A stretch of DNA of 64,000 nt from Asticcacaulis solisilvae (lineage in GTDB: Bacteria; Pseudomonadota; Alphaproteobacteria; Caulobacterales; Caulobacteraceae): assembly GCF_017875235.1 (NCBI RefSeq), contig NZ_JAGGMI010000002.1, positions 601,655-665,654 of the forward strand, written 5' to 3'. The translations under genes and the position numbers were made by a program. This document shows positions 1 to 9,036 of the stretch, piece by piece. Each line of letters opens with the position of its first letter. Position 1 is the stretch's first letter. The notes beneath the pieces were generated by a model. It did no database searches and was not told where the DNA came from. It saw only the letters and a program-made list of their open reading frames with translations.

Positions 1-1
1 C

Positions 2-214
2 ACGCCTCAAGCCGCGTTTCTCCGGTACATGGGCATAGACGCACGGCTGGAAGCGCTCAAGGCGTCCAACCCATCTCAAGCGGACAAGCTCCAGCGGCAA
101 TACGACCGCCTTGTCGCTCCCGACCAGATGGGCGAACTGTTCAAAGTCCTGGCCTTCGCTTATCCGGCGTCAATTCCCCTCATCGGACTTGAAGCGGAAG
201 TCCCGGGCTCGTAA
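2..214 (+). CDS. C-terminal end of a COG1565 (MidA/NDUFAF7-like) SAM-dependent methyltransferase, 5' end outside window
   Basis: An open frame runs in from the window edge and stops at 212-214, giving about 70 residues. It contains the run MGELFKVLA, typical of the C-terminus of the COG1565 class I methyltransferase family, whose mitochondrial members (NDUFAF7) methylate an arginine of complex I. In many alphaproteobacteria this gene lies directly upstream of pgeF, as here. The catalytic SAM-binding fold is outside the window, so the family call rests on the tail and the context. The visible internal ATG at 29 is not the start. Confidence 0.65.
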   Translation, partial: TPQAAFLRYMGIDARLEALKASNPSQADKLQRQYDRLVAPDQMGELFKVLAFAYPASIPLIGLEAEVPGS

Positions 215-378
215 AAGGCCCCACCACCGCATCTCGCCCGTGCAGGCACGGGTCTCGTGCGGTCCCCCTCCCCATCGCTGCGCGACAGGGAGGACTAACT
301 GAGCGTTTCCCCTTCTTATTCCTCCCCATGCCAATGGGGAGGGGGACCGCGCCCGGAGGGCGTGGTGGTGGGGGCCTT
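215..378. repeat. Long imperfect inverted repeat between the methyltransferase and pgeF
   Basis: The left arm (about 215-276) starts with aaggccccaccaccgc and ends with ggtccccctccccat. The right arm (about 333-378) is the reverse complement: atggggagggggacc followed by gtggtggtgggggcctt. The two complementary blocks in each arm are separated by non-matching stretches of unequal length (about 30 and 13 bases), and the loop is about 56 bases. It resembles a degenerate intergenic palindromic element rather than a simple terminator. It ends about 15 bases before the pgeF ATG, so it would form a large structure in a read-through transcript. Confidence 0.7.
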
Positions 379-392
379 TGACAGGTGCCGAT

Positions 393-1169
393 ATGACTCT
401 GCCTCCCCGCATTCTCCACCCCCTGCTTGACCTCCCGGGCATCCAGCACGGCTTCTTCACGCGCCGCGGCGGTGTCTCCGAAGGCATATATGACAGCCTG
501 AACATTGGCCAGGGCTCCAAGGACGATCCCGACGCCGTCACTGAAAACCGCCGGCGCGTGGCTGCCGCCTTCGACCGCCCGTCCGCCCACCTGCTCAGCC
601 TCTACCAGGTCCATTCCAACATCGCCCGCGAGGTCAACGGGCCATGGACCGAGGATCGTCCCGAAGCCGATGGCCTGGTCACCACCACGCCCGGCCTGAT
701 CCTGTCGGCCCTGTCCGCCGACTGCTCGCCGATCCTGTTCGCCGATCCGCAAAACCGCGTCATCGGCTCATGCCATGCCGGCTGGAAGGGCGCGCTCAAC
801 GGCATGATCGAAGCCACGCTAGACCTGATGCAGGCCAGGGGCGCCAGGCTCAACGAAATCCGCTGCGTCATCGGCCCGTGTATCGCGCAAGCCTCCTATG
901 AGGTCGGTGCCGACTATGCCGAAACCTTCGCGAACGCCGATCCCGACAGCCCGGCCTTCTTCGTCCCGGGCGCGTCGCCTGACAAGCGCATGTTCGACCT
1001 GCCGGGCTACTGCCTGATGCGCGTCAAGCGCGCCGGCGTCCTCCTGGCGGCCACGACCGGCCACGACACGCGCGCCGATGCATCGCTCTTCTTCTCCAAT
1101 CGCCGCGCCTTCCTGAACGGAGAACCGGATTACGGCCGGCTGATTTCCTGCATAATGCTCCGAGCATGA
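393..1169 (+). CDS. pgeF: Peptidoglycan editing factor PgeF / YfiH-family multicopper (laccase-domain) protein
   Basis: This 258-residue protein belongs to the YfiH/DUF152 family. Members act as purine nucleoside phosphorylase/adenosine deaminase-like enzymes and have been linked to removing wrongly amidated peptidoglycan precursors. The family metal site is visible: His in LYQVHS (about 74), Cys in ADCSP (about 111) and His in CHAGWKG (about 128), followed by the conserved VIGPCI segment. I chose the ATG at 393; an in-frame TTG at 378 would add five residues but lies inside the upstream inverted repeat. No clear ribosome site is seen for either. The preceding COG1565 methyltransferase is a common neighbour. 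Confidence 0.9.
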   Translation: MTLPPRILHPLLDLPGIQHGFFTRRGGVSEGIYDSLNIGQGSKDDPDAVTENRRRVAAAFDRPSAHLLSLYQVHSNIAREVNGPWTEDRPEADGLVTTTPGLILSALSADCSPILFADPQNRVIGSCHAGWKGALNGMIEATLDLMQARGARLNEIRCVIGPCIAQASYEVGADYAETFANADPDSPAFFVPGASPDKRMFDLPGYCLMRVKRAGVLLAATTGHDTRADASLFFSNRRAFLNGEPDYGRLISCIMLRA

Positions 1170-1289
1170 AATTCTCCGTCGTATGACAATTTAACCTTGA
1201 ACCTGTAAACTCGCCTGCTAAAAGCCGGGCTCTATGCGCTCAGAGGCCGCGCAGGCTCCTCGCATTAGCTCGGGCGGGCGTCGCCCTTG

Positions 1290-1307
1290 CCAAACCTGTC
1301 GGTTTGG
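1290..1307 (+). promoter_or_regulatory. Hairpin in the prs leader
   Basis: A perfect seven-base-pair stem with a four-base loop (ccaaacc, tgtc, ggtttgg) lies 21 bases before the prs start, just after a second small palindrome (gggcgtcgccc, 1276-1286). Neither is followed by a T-run, so they do not look like terminators. They may shape the prs mRNA leader; no known riboswitch core is recognisable. Confidence 0.35.
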
Positions 1308-1328
1308 AAGCTCTAGGGATTTTGTAAA

Positions 1329-2264
<936 letters not shown>

Positions 2265-2347
2265 CGCGGCGAGATATGGCGCTTGTAAAAATAGCGTCTT
2301 TTCCATCTTGTAAACTTATTGCGTGTTCCTTCTGGACGTGCTGATTT

Positions 2348-2388
2348 AAAGCGCCGGCAAAGGTCAAAAGCCTTAATTTCGGCGCTTT
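2348..2388. repeat. Imperfect hairpin upstream of the lysine-tailed lipoprotein gene
   Basis: Outer arms AAAGCGCC and GGCGCTTT enclose a small inner stem (aagg/cctt). The outer stem resembles one class of the dispersed palindromes found elsewhere in this window (GCGCTTT/AAAGCGC), but the conserved GCGG core is missing. It may be a decayed copy or an unrelated hairpin in the leader of the gene starting at 2508. Confidence 0.35.
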
Positions 2389-2507
2389 ATCGCGTTTCAG
2401 TCTGCCACAATTTCACGGCGCGGCATCGCGCCGCCTTGCATGGCGCCGGTGTGCGCCCTGCCTCATCCCGGGTCCCCACCTCGATAAAGTTTCAGGGAGT
2501 TGCGTAT

Positions 2508-3776
2508 ATGAAGTTCACGGTCGCTAAGGGTCTTGCCATCAGCCTGCTCGCCCTCAGTCTTGCGAGTTGTGCGACGGACGCACCGCCGCCCCCTCCGCCC
2601 CCGCCGCCGGCACCCGCAGGTCCTCCGGTCGCCCTGGCCTCCGGCGTGTCCGACGCCGCAGCCGCCTATGTCGATTATATCCAGCAAGCCCGCGCCGTCA
2701 GCGCTAATTTCCCTGACGGTAACGATGTGCAGGCCAAGCTGAGAATTGCTTCGGCCTATGAGCCTGAACAGCTGGCACGCGGCGCCGTGGCTTACGGCGC
2801 CATCGCCGCCATGCAGGAGCCGAGCTTCCGCGCGGCGCTCCGCGCCTATGCGGCCGATCCGACGGCGCGCGCCGAAATGACCTCCAAGCTGCTGAGCGAC
2901 ACCCACTACGCCGCCGGTCTGCCGGCAGCGGATGTGGCCGCGCGCCGCGTCATCCTGGCCCTGTCCAGCGACGGCCAGTCGGTCTACAAGGCCGGTTCGG
3001 GTGTCAAGCAGGCCGCCTACGACATCCAGCGCCAGAAGTGGTCCAAGGAATTCGTCACCGGCCGCGATGAACGCCTGGCGCTGGCCAAGCAGAATTCGGT
3101 CACACTCAAAAGCATCCGTACCGACGAAAGCTCGCGCCTGCTGGCCGCGGCCCTCAGCGGTTCGGGCCTGACGACGCGCGCGACGACGGGCGCCGCGACG
3201 GGTGACGCCACATTGAACGCCTCACCCGCTCCCGCCGACAGCGCCGGCAACCCGGCGGCAACGCAGGTCAACCAGTCGATGATGCCCGCCACGCCTTCAA
3301 TGGAACCGGCGGTCGATTTCGGCCGCCCCGACCTGTTCAACACGCCTTATACCAACGCAGTCAACCGTTCGCTGACCATCGCCGCCCTGGCCATCCTGGG
3401 TGAAGGCGGCGAAGCGCGCTCCGACGCCGTAGTAGCCATGCTTGATGATGACATCGGCGAAAAGTGCTTGGATATGTCCAAGCTCAACCTCTATCAGTGC
3501 CTGGCTGTGTCCAAGCCGTACTATGAAGACATCTTCTGCCTGGGCCAGCACATCCTGATGGATACCGGCCAGTGCCTTGGCAAGATGTCCAGCAACGCGC
3601 TGAGCTTCGCACCGGTCAAGCGCATCGGCTTCAATGACGACGGCACGGTGTCGGCATCGCACGCCAACGCCGTCTCCTATGCCGACATGAACAAGAAGCC
3701 GGCCAAGAAGAGCACCAAGAAGTCTTCATCCAAGAAGTCGACGGGCAAGACCTCGGCGAAGAAGAAGTCCACCTGA
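2508..3776 (+). CDS. Predicted lipoprotein with poly-proline linker and lysine-rich C-terminal tail, unknown function
   Basis: This is a 422-residue protein I do not recognise. It begins with a lipoprotein signal ending in LSLASC (Cys at about 21), followed by an almost pure proline stretch and then a long Ala-rich region, probably helical. A short cysteine-bearing segment lies near residues 320-370. The last 30 residues consist almost entirely of Lys, Ser, Thr and Ala, like a histone H1 tail. The ATG at 2508 is preceded by CAGGGAG, and a longer upstream reading frame lacks a signal peptide, so I chose this start. The basic tail could bind peptidoglycan, lipopolysaccharide or nucleic acid; this is inference. 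A rho-independent terminator follows. Confidence 0.8.
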   Translation: MKFTVAKGLAISLLALSLASCATDAPPPPPPPPPAPAGPPVALASGVSDAAAAYVDYIQQARAVSANFPDGNDVQAKLRIASAYEPEQLARGAVAYGAIAAMQEPSFRAALRAYAADPTARAEMTSKLLSDTHYAAGLPAADVAARRVILALSSDGQSVYKAGSGVKQAAYDIQRQKWSKEFVTGRDERLALAKQNSVTLKSIRTDESSRLLAAALSGSGLTTRATTGAATGDATLNASPAPADSAGNPAATQVNQSMMPATPSMEPAVDFGRPDLFNTPYTNAVNRSLTIAALAILGEGGEARSDAVVAMLDDDIGEKCLDMSKLNLYQCLAVSKPYYEDIFCLGQHILMDTGQCLGKMSSNALSFAPVKRIGFNDDGTVSASHANAVSYADMNKKPAKKSTKKSSSKKSTGKTSAKKKST

Positions 3777-3798
3777 TTGGATGATGTGACTTAAGACG

Positions 3799-3829
3799 AT
3801 GGGCCGGAGGTAATCTCTGGCCCATTTTT
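3799..3829 (+). terminator. Rho-independent terminator after the lysine-tailed lipoprotein
   Basis: The stem ATGGGCC/GGCCCAT is followed directly by TTTTT, 23 bases after the stop codon. Confidence 0.8.
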
Positions 3830-3939
3830 CGTTGCACCGCTTGCACATACTGCCTTTGTCGTGTATCGAGGCCGCCTCCAGAAATTCGGACCGCCGGGCC
3901 AATTGTGGTACCGGCGTATTTCTATTGAGGTTTTAAGTT

Positions 3940-4542
3940 ATGGTCGATATCGTTTTGGACGTCGAGGTGCGCGAGCGCACCGGTACCGGCGGCGCTCGTG
4001 AAGCTCGCAACGCCGGCAAGATCCCGGGCATTCTCTATGGTGGCAATCTCGGTCCCGTGCCGATCGCGACCAGCCTGAACGAATTCCGCAAGTCGCTGTA
4101 CACCGGTAAGCTGGCCGGCCACCTGGTGACTCTGAAGTACGGCACCGAGACCCAGAAGGTCATCGTGAAATCGATCGACTTCCATCCGGTCACCGACGTC
4201 CCGACGCACTTCGACCTGCTGCGCGTCGATGAACACGCCAAGATCAAGATCGCCGTGCCGGTGCACTTCAAGAACCACGAAGCCTCTCCGGGCCTGAAGA
4301 AGGGCGGCGCGCTGAACGTCGCCATCCACGACCTGGAAATCCAGGTTCCGGCCGACCACATCCCGGAAGACATCATCGTCGACCTGACCGGCTACGAAAT
4401 CGGCCAGTCGGTCCACGTCTCCGACTTGAAGCTGCCGTCCGACGTGACGCCGGTCCTGAAGGGCGAAACGGTTGTGGCTTCGGTCACCGCTTCGAGCGCC
4501 AGCAAGAGCGACGACGCTGCTGAAGCGACTGCGGAAGCCTAA
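3940..4542 (+). CDS. rplY: 50S ribosomal protein L25/general stress protein Ctc
   Basis: This 200-residue protein is the long (Ctc/TL5) form of L25, which binds 5S rRNA in the large ribosomal subunit. The N-terminal L25 domain (about 1-90) shows the family run GKIPGILYGG. The C-terminal beta domain (about 95-185) contains DLEIQVPADHIPE and ends in an Ala/Glu-rich tail. The ATG at 3940 follows an AGG-containing leader. The rplY-pth pairing is standard in alphaproteobacteria, but here a large palindrome with a terminator separates the two genes. Confidence 0.96.
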   Translation: MVDIVLDVEVRERTGTGGAREARNAGKIPGILYGGNLGPVPIATSLNEFRKSLYTGKLAGHLVTLKYGTETQKVIVKSIDFHPVTDVPTHFDLLRVDEHAKIKIAVPVHFKNHEASPGLKKGGALNVAIHDLEIQVPADHIPEDIIVDLTGYEIGQSVHVSDLKLPSDVTPVLKGETVVASVTASSASKSDDAAEATAEA

Positions 4543-4658
4543 TGGGTTTGGGGTCCTTGGACCCCAAGGCCTTCCCTTTTCAATAAAAAAGCCTCGCCTT
4601 ATGGGCGGGGCTTTTTTATTGAAGAAAAAGATATGGGGTCCAAGGACCCCAAACCCAT
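4542..4658. repeat. 117-bp nested perfect palindrome between rplY and pth
   Basis: The 24-base outer arms (4542-4565 and 4635-4658) are exact reverse complements, and each contains its own palindrome (GGGGTCC TT GGACCCC). Inside them is a second long stem (about 4579-4598 and 4604-4623) forming the rplY terminator. The left arm starts at the last base of the rplY stop codon, and the right arm ends 17 bases before the pth ATG. The element has no room for a gene and looks like a small mobile or structural palindromic unit. Confidence 0.85.
4584..4619 (+). terminator. Terminator hairpin inside the rplY-pth palindrome
   Basis: The stem is GCCTCGCC/GGCGGGGC with one G-T wobble, flanked by six A and six T residues, so it could act in both directions. 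Confidence 0.85.
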
Positions 4659-4675
4659 ATGTTTTCGGAGCCATC

Positions 4676-5314
4676 ATGCATCTCATCGTCGGCCTCGGCA
4701 ATCCCGGTCCGCAATATGCGAAGAACCGGCACAATATCGGCTTCATGATGATTGACGAACTGATCCGCGGGCCGTCCTTCGGTCCGGAAAAGAAGCAGTT
4801 CGACGGCATCACCTCCGAAGGCATTATCGAGACCGCCAAGGGGCCGCTCAAGGTTCTGGCGCTCAAGCCGCAGACCTTCATGAACGTCTCGGGCCTCAGC
4901 GTCGCCAAGGCGCTGCAGTTCTATAAGCTGAAGCCCGAACAGATCACCGTCTTTCACGACGAACTCGATCTCGCCCCCGGCCGTTTCCGTCTGAAGATGG
5001 GCGGCGGCCATGCTGGCCACAATGGCCTGCGTTCGATCATGCAGCACCTGGGCCCGAACTTCCTGCGCGGCCGCATGGGCATCGGCCATCCCGGCGCCAA
5101 GGAGATGGTGCACGGCTGGGTACTGTCGGACTTCGCCAGGGCCGACCAGGCCTGGCTGACCGCGCTCAACGACGCCTGCGTGCGCGCCCTGCCCATGCTG
5201 TACTCCGGTGCGCCAGACGCCGCCGACCGCTACCAGGCCGAAGTCATGCGGCTGGCGCCGGCGCCGAAGCTCGACACCCGGCAACTGGCGGCCAGGGGAT
5301 CTGACGCGGTCTGA
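4676..5314 (+). CDS. pth: Peptidyl-tRNA hydrolase
   Basis: The enzyme releases tRNA from peptidyl-tRNAs dropped by the ribosome. The start at 4676 gives 212 residues beginning MHLIVGLGNPGPQYAKNRHN. Family residues are Asn10 (GLGNPG), the catalytic His19 (RHNIGF), ALKPQTFMN, FHDELDL with the key Asp, and GGGHAGHNGLRS. A CGGAG ribosome site lies five bases before the ATG. An upstream in-frame extension runs through the palindrome and is not coding. Confidence 0.97.
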   Translation: MHLIVGLGNPGPQYAKNRHNIGFMMIDELIRGPSFGPEKKQFDGITSEGIIETAKGPLKVLALKPQTFMNVSGLSVAKALQFYKLKPEQITVFHDELDLAPGRFRLKMGGGHAGHNGLRSIMQHLGPNFLRGRMGIGHPGAKEMVHGWVLSDFARADQAWLTALNDACVRALPMLYSGAPDAADRYQAEVMRLAPAPKLDTRQLAARGSDAV

Positions 5315-5464
5315 CGTCGCCTTGCGCGGTTTGCTCCCATCGCGCAAATACCTTTACGGTAAACCAATGAAGGCGCATGTCCTGCCTGATTGGAATTCCT
5401 CGCCGCCTCCCGCAAATTCCCGGCGATCGCTGGGGTCCTGGGGTGGTAATCAAGGTGATATCCG

Positions 5465-6784
5465 GTGGCCAGGGACGCAACTTTCAACCACAAAGCCGAC
5501 ACGAAGACAGCGGAAACGCCCATTCGTCGCTTCGTGCTGGCGACACACGGCTCGCTGGGCGACCTGCATCCCTTCATCGCGCTGGGACAGGCGCTTGTGG
5601 CGCGCGGCTGCGGCGTCGTCCTGGCCTCGCATCCGGACTATCGCGCCAAGGTCGAGGCGGCCGGGCTGCACTTCGTCGACTACGGCGCGTGCCGCGAGGA
5701 CTATGTCCAGGACCTGCGTCTCAAGCCCGAGGAAATCATTCGCCGCCTGTCCGGCGACCACAGCTTCATGATCAAGCGGCTGATCGCGCCCTACCTGGAA
5801 AAATCCATTCAGGACATCCAGGCCGTGGTCGCCCACGCGGATGAGGTGATCGGCTCGTCCTTCGCCTATGGCGCCGATATTGCCGCGCGCCTGGCCGGCA
5901 AGCCGTTCACCAGCGTGGCGCTGCAGCCGACCGTGATGATGTCGGCCTGGGACCCGCCGCAGGTCAAGAAGGCGCCCTTCATCCTCCATCCGAAGACGGC
6001 GGCCGCCCGGATGTGGAACCGCGCCATGATGTCGATCGGTGAGGTGTTCATGGCCGCCAGCCAGAACCGCGTCCGCGAGGTCTATCACCGGCATGGCCTG
6101 GAGCCGCATATCGGACTGGGCGGCATCGTCTCGGAATACCGGACCTTGGCGCTCTATTCGCCGCAATTCGCGGGGCCGCAGCCCGACTTTCCGCCCAATA
6201 CCCATATCGTTGGCTTTCCATTCTTTGACAGCGAAAGCGGCCAGGAAACCGCGCTTGCCCCCGCCATGGAGCATTTTCTGAATGCCGGCCCGGCACCGGT
6301 CGTCTTCAGCCTGGGCACCGCGGTCGTCTACGGCGGGGAACGCTTCTTTCGCCGCGCCATAGCCGCGGCAAAACGCATGAAGGTGCGCTGTGTGGTACTG
6401 GCCGGCCCGGAAAGCCCCTTGCTGGACGAAGACTTCGGTGACCAGGTCTTTGTCGCCGCCTATGCGCCCCACTCGCGCCTCTTCCCGCGCGCCAGCATTG
6501 TCGTCCATCACGGCGGTGTGGGCTCGACCGCCCAGGCCCTGGCCAGCGGCCGGCCGCAACTGGTTACGCCGGTGTTCGGGGATCAGTTCGACAATGCCCG
6601 CCGCCTGGCCGAAATGGGTCTGGCGACGGTCCTGCCCTATACCAACTGGCACGTCTCAAGCGCGGTCTCGCACCTGAAATCCCTTCTGCGTGATTCCCGA
6701 TTTGCCGGCCGCGCCGCGCGCTGCCAACCGGTCATCGCCAATGAAGACGGCGCGCAAACGGCCGCGAAACTGCTTACCCGATAA
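5465..6784 (+). CDS. GT1/UGT-like glycosyltransferase (COG1819 family)
   Basis: This 439-residue protein has the two-domain GT-B layout of UDP-sugar glycosyltransferases acting on lipids or natural products. The N-terminal segment THGSLGDLHPFIALGQ (about 28-43) is the family acceptor-domain start. The donor-binding signature HHGGVGSTAQAL with GDQFDNARR lies at about 348-380. The GTG at 5465 is preceded by AAGGTGAT at six-base spacing, which fixes the start. Sugar and acceptor cannot be read from the sequence; a sterol, hopanoid or glycolipid acceptor is possible. It stands between the housekeeping genes pth and ychF. Confidence 0.82.
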   Translation: MARDATFNHKADTKTAETPIRRFVLATHGSLGDLHPFIALGQALVARGCGVVLASHPDYRAKVEAAGLHFVDYGACREDYVQDLRLKPEEIIRRLSGDHSFMIKRLIAPYLEKSIQDIQAVVAHADEVIGSSFAYGADIAARLAGKPFTSVALQPTVMMSAWDPPQVKKAPFILHPKTAAARMWNRAMMSIGEVFMAASQNRVREVYHRHGLEPHIGLGGIVSEYRTLALYSPQFAGPQPDFPPNTHIVGFPFFDSESGQETALAPAMEHFLNAGPAPVVFSLGTAVVYGGERFFRRAIAAAKRMKVRCVVLAGPESPLLDEDFGDQVFVAAYAPHSRLFPRASIVVHHGGVGSTAQALASGRPQLVTPVFGDQFDNARRLAEMGLATVLPYTNWHVSSAVSHLKSLLRDSRFAGRAARCQPVIANEDGAQTAAKLLTR

Positions 6785-6854
6785 AATCATTTCTTTTGTG
6801 CAGGGTGGATGTTAGGGAAGCGCCCAACTGTTTTCCTCTCAGGACCGCTCTTTC

Positions 6855-7967
6855 ATGGCCCTTAAAGTCGCTATCGTCGGCCTGCCCAATGTCGGCAAGT
6901 CCACCCTGTTCAACGCCCTGACCCAGACCGCCGCCGCCCAGGCCGCCAACTACCCGTTCTGTACTATCGAGCCCAATACCGGCGACGTGGCCGTGCCGGA
7001 GCCGCGTCTCGACGTCCTGGCCAAGATCGTCGGCTCAAAGGAAATCATCCCGGCGCGGATCAACTTCGTCGACATCGCCGGCCTGGTGCGCGGCGCCTCC
7101 AAGGGCGAAGGCCTGGGCAACCAGTTCCTGGCCAATATCCGCGACTGTGACGCCATCACCTATGTTGCGCGCTGCTTCGTCGATACCGACATCACCCACG
7201 TCGAAGGCCGCATCGATCCGATTTCGGATCTCGAAATCATCGAGACCGAGTTGATGCTGGCCGACCTCGAGTCGCTGGAAAAGCGCCTGCCGCAACTGGA
7301 AAAGCGCGCCAAGTCGGGCGGCGACAAGGAAGCCGCCATCACGGTCGGCCTGATAAATGCCGCCCTGGAAGAATTGCGTAACGGCAAGCCGGCGCGTATC
7401 GCCTATGAAAAGGGCAAGATATCCAAGGAAGACACCAAGGCATGGGAGATGCTGCAACTGCTGACCTCTAAGCCCGCACTGTATGTTTGTAACGTCGAGG
7501 AAGGCGCCGCCGACAAGGGCAACGAGCTGTCGGACAAGGTCGCGGCGCGCGCCAAGGCCGACCACGCCAACAGCGTCGTCATCTCGGCGCAGATCGAATC
7601 GGAAATCGCCTTGCTCGATCCGGAAGAGCGCAAGGAATTCCTGGAGACACTCGGCCTCGAAGAGCCTGGCCTCAACCGCCTGATCCGCGAAGCCTACAAA
7701 CTGCTGGGCTTGGCCTCCTACTTCACCGTCGGCCCCAAGGAAGCGCGCGCCTGGACGATCCATGTCGGCGATACGGCGCCCCAGGCTGCGGGCGTCATCC
7801 ACACGGACTTCGAGAAGGGCTTCATCCGCGCCGAGACCATGGCCTATGACGACTTCGTCAAGTTCAACGGCGAAGCCGGCTGTAAGGAAAACGGCAAGTT
7901 CCGCCAGGAAGGCAAGGAGTACGTCGTCAAGGACGGCGACATCATGAACTTCCGTTTCAACGTCTGA
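6855..7967 (+). CDS. ychF: Redox-regulated ATPase YchF (OLA1 family)
   Basis: This is a translation-associated P-loop ATPase of the Obg family, 370 residues and full length. The G1 loop GLPNVGKST is at about 9-17, the G3 motif DIAG at 73-76, and the altered G4 motif NVEE at about 213-216. That G4 change is characteristic of YchF and accounts for its preference for ATP over GTP. The C-terminal TGS domain (about 285-370) ends in [12 protein letters not shown] strong terminator follows. Confidence 0.97.
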   Translation: MALKVAIVGLPNVGKSTLFNALTQTAAAQAANYPFCTIEPNTGDVAVPEPRLDVLAKIVGSKEIIPARINFVDIAGLVRGASKGEGLGNQFLANIRDCDAITYVARCFVDTDITHVEGRIDPISDLEIIETELMLADLESLEKRLPQLEKRAKSGGDKEAAITVGLINAALEELRNGKPARIAYEKGKISKEDTKAWEMLQLLTSKPALYVCNVEEGAADKGNELSDKVAARAKADHANSVVISAQIESEIALLDPEERKEFLETLGLEEPGLNRLIREAYKLLGLASYFTVGPKEARAWTIHVGDTAPQAAGVIHTDFEKGFIRAETMAYDDFVKFNGEAGCKENGKFRQEGKEYVVKDGDIMNFRFNV

Positions 7968-7990
7968 GCCACACGCTCATCAAGCACAAA

Positions 7991-8027
7991 GAAGCCCGCC
8001 GGAACGATCCGGCGGGCTTCTTTCTTA
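7991..8027 (+). terminator. Rho-independent terminator after ychF
   Basis: A 13-base-pair perfect stem (gaagcccgccgga / tccggcgggcttc) with a four-base loop is followed by a T-rich run. It lies 23 bases after the stop. Confidence 0.92.
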
Positions 8028-8061
8028 TTTCAGCGCGGTGTGGGCGCGGCCTGGTGAGTCG

Positions 8062-8137
8062 AAAATGGCTAGCTGTCGAGAACCGGAGCGGAGCGTACTT
8101 GAGTACGTGAGCACCGGCTCGCAGACAGATGGCCATT
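8062..8137. repeat. REP-like imperfect inverted repeat between ychF and petC
   Basis: The arms aatggctagctgtcgaga... and ...cgcagacagatggccatt flank a centre containing gcgtacttgagtacg, and the complementarity extends over about 36 bases on each side with a few mismatches. It lies in the convergent gap between ychF and petC, about 35 bases beyond the ychF terminator. The sequence resembles short intergenic palindromes common in alphaproteobacterial genomes. No second copy was seen in the window. Confidence 0.65.
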
Positions 8138-8164
8138 TGCAGACCACTGGGGCGTGGCCACCAA

Positions 8165-9031
8165 TTAGTGGTGGCCTTTCCAGGTCTGGCGATAGGCGAG
8201 GTAGACAACGCCGCCTAGCAGGATCAGGAATAGGATCACTGCGAAGCCGGTCTGCTTGCGCGCGACCATGTGCGGATCGCCGGCCCATTCCAGGAAGGTC
8301 GTGACGTCCTTAGCCTGCTGCTTCAGCGTCGACGGCGTACCGTCGTCGAAGGTAACGCGACCGTCCGTAAGAGGGGGCGGCATGGCCAGAACGCCACCGG
8401 CCGGGACGTGGTGCGGATCGCCCTTCCATTGGGTCGCCAGGCTACCCGCGACATAGGCGTTGTAGTGCTGCGTGTCCGGGATTTCGAGGCCGACAGGCTT
8501 GGGTTCATAGCCGATCAGGATCGAATAGATATAGGGCGCGTGACCGTTGCGGGCCTTGTTGATGACCGACAGGTCGGGCGGAATGGCGCCGCCGTTGGAC
8601 GCCTTGGCCGCTTCGTCGTTCTTGAACGGCGACGGAAAACGGTCCGAAGGCGTGGACTTGCGCATCACTTCGTCGCCGGAGTCCGGATCGATTTCCGCGG
8701 TTTCAAATTCCGAGGCGATCTGCTTCACGACCGGGTTGTCGTTCGGGTTCTTGTACTTCGGATCGTAGAAGGGACCGCCCTTCTGGCCGAGGTTGCGGAA
8801 CGACACCAGCTTCATGCTGTGACAGGCCGAACAGACCTCACGATAGACCTTGTAGCCGCGCTGCAGCGCCCCTTGGTCGAAGGTGCCGAACGGACCTTCG
8901 AAGGAGAAGCCTGGATCGACGGGCTTGCGGCCATGACCGCCGGCGGCCAGGGCCGGCGCGCTGGTCACGAGCGCGACCGCGACGATCGCTCCGGACAGAA
9001 GTTTCAGGCTGTTTGTCAAAAACGAAGACAT
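8165..9031 (-). CDS. petC: Cytochrome c1 of the cytochrome bc1 complex
   Basis: This is the membrane-anchored c-type cytochrome of complex III, passing electrons from the Rieske protein to cytochrome c. The start at 9031 gives 288 residues with a signal peptide ending near APALAA (about 30), the heme motif CSACH (67-71), the probable Met ligand in VLAMPPPL (about 217) and a C-terminal anchor (about 261-281). It begins five bases after the petB stop, so petA-petB-petC form one operon. Confidence 0.97.
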   Translation of the reverse strand: MSSFLTNSLKLLSGAIVAVALVTSAPALAAGGHGRKPVDPGFSFEGPFGTFDQGALQRGYKVYREVCSACHSMKLVSFRNLGQKGGPFYDPKYKNPNDNPVVKQIASEFETAEIDPDSGDEVMRKSTPSDRFPSPFKNDEAAKASNGGAIPPDLSVINKARNGHAPYIYSILIGYEPKPVGLEIPDTQHYNAYVAGSLATQWKGDPHHVPAGGVLAMPPPLTDGRVTFDDGTPSTLKQQAKDVTTFLEWAGDPHMVARKQTGFAVILFLILLGGVVYLAYRQTWKGHH

Positions 9032-9036
9032 ATGAC

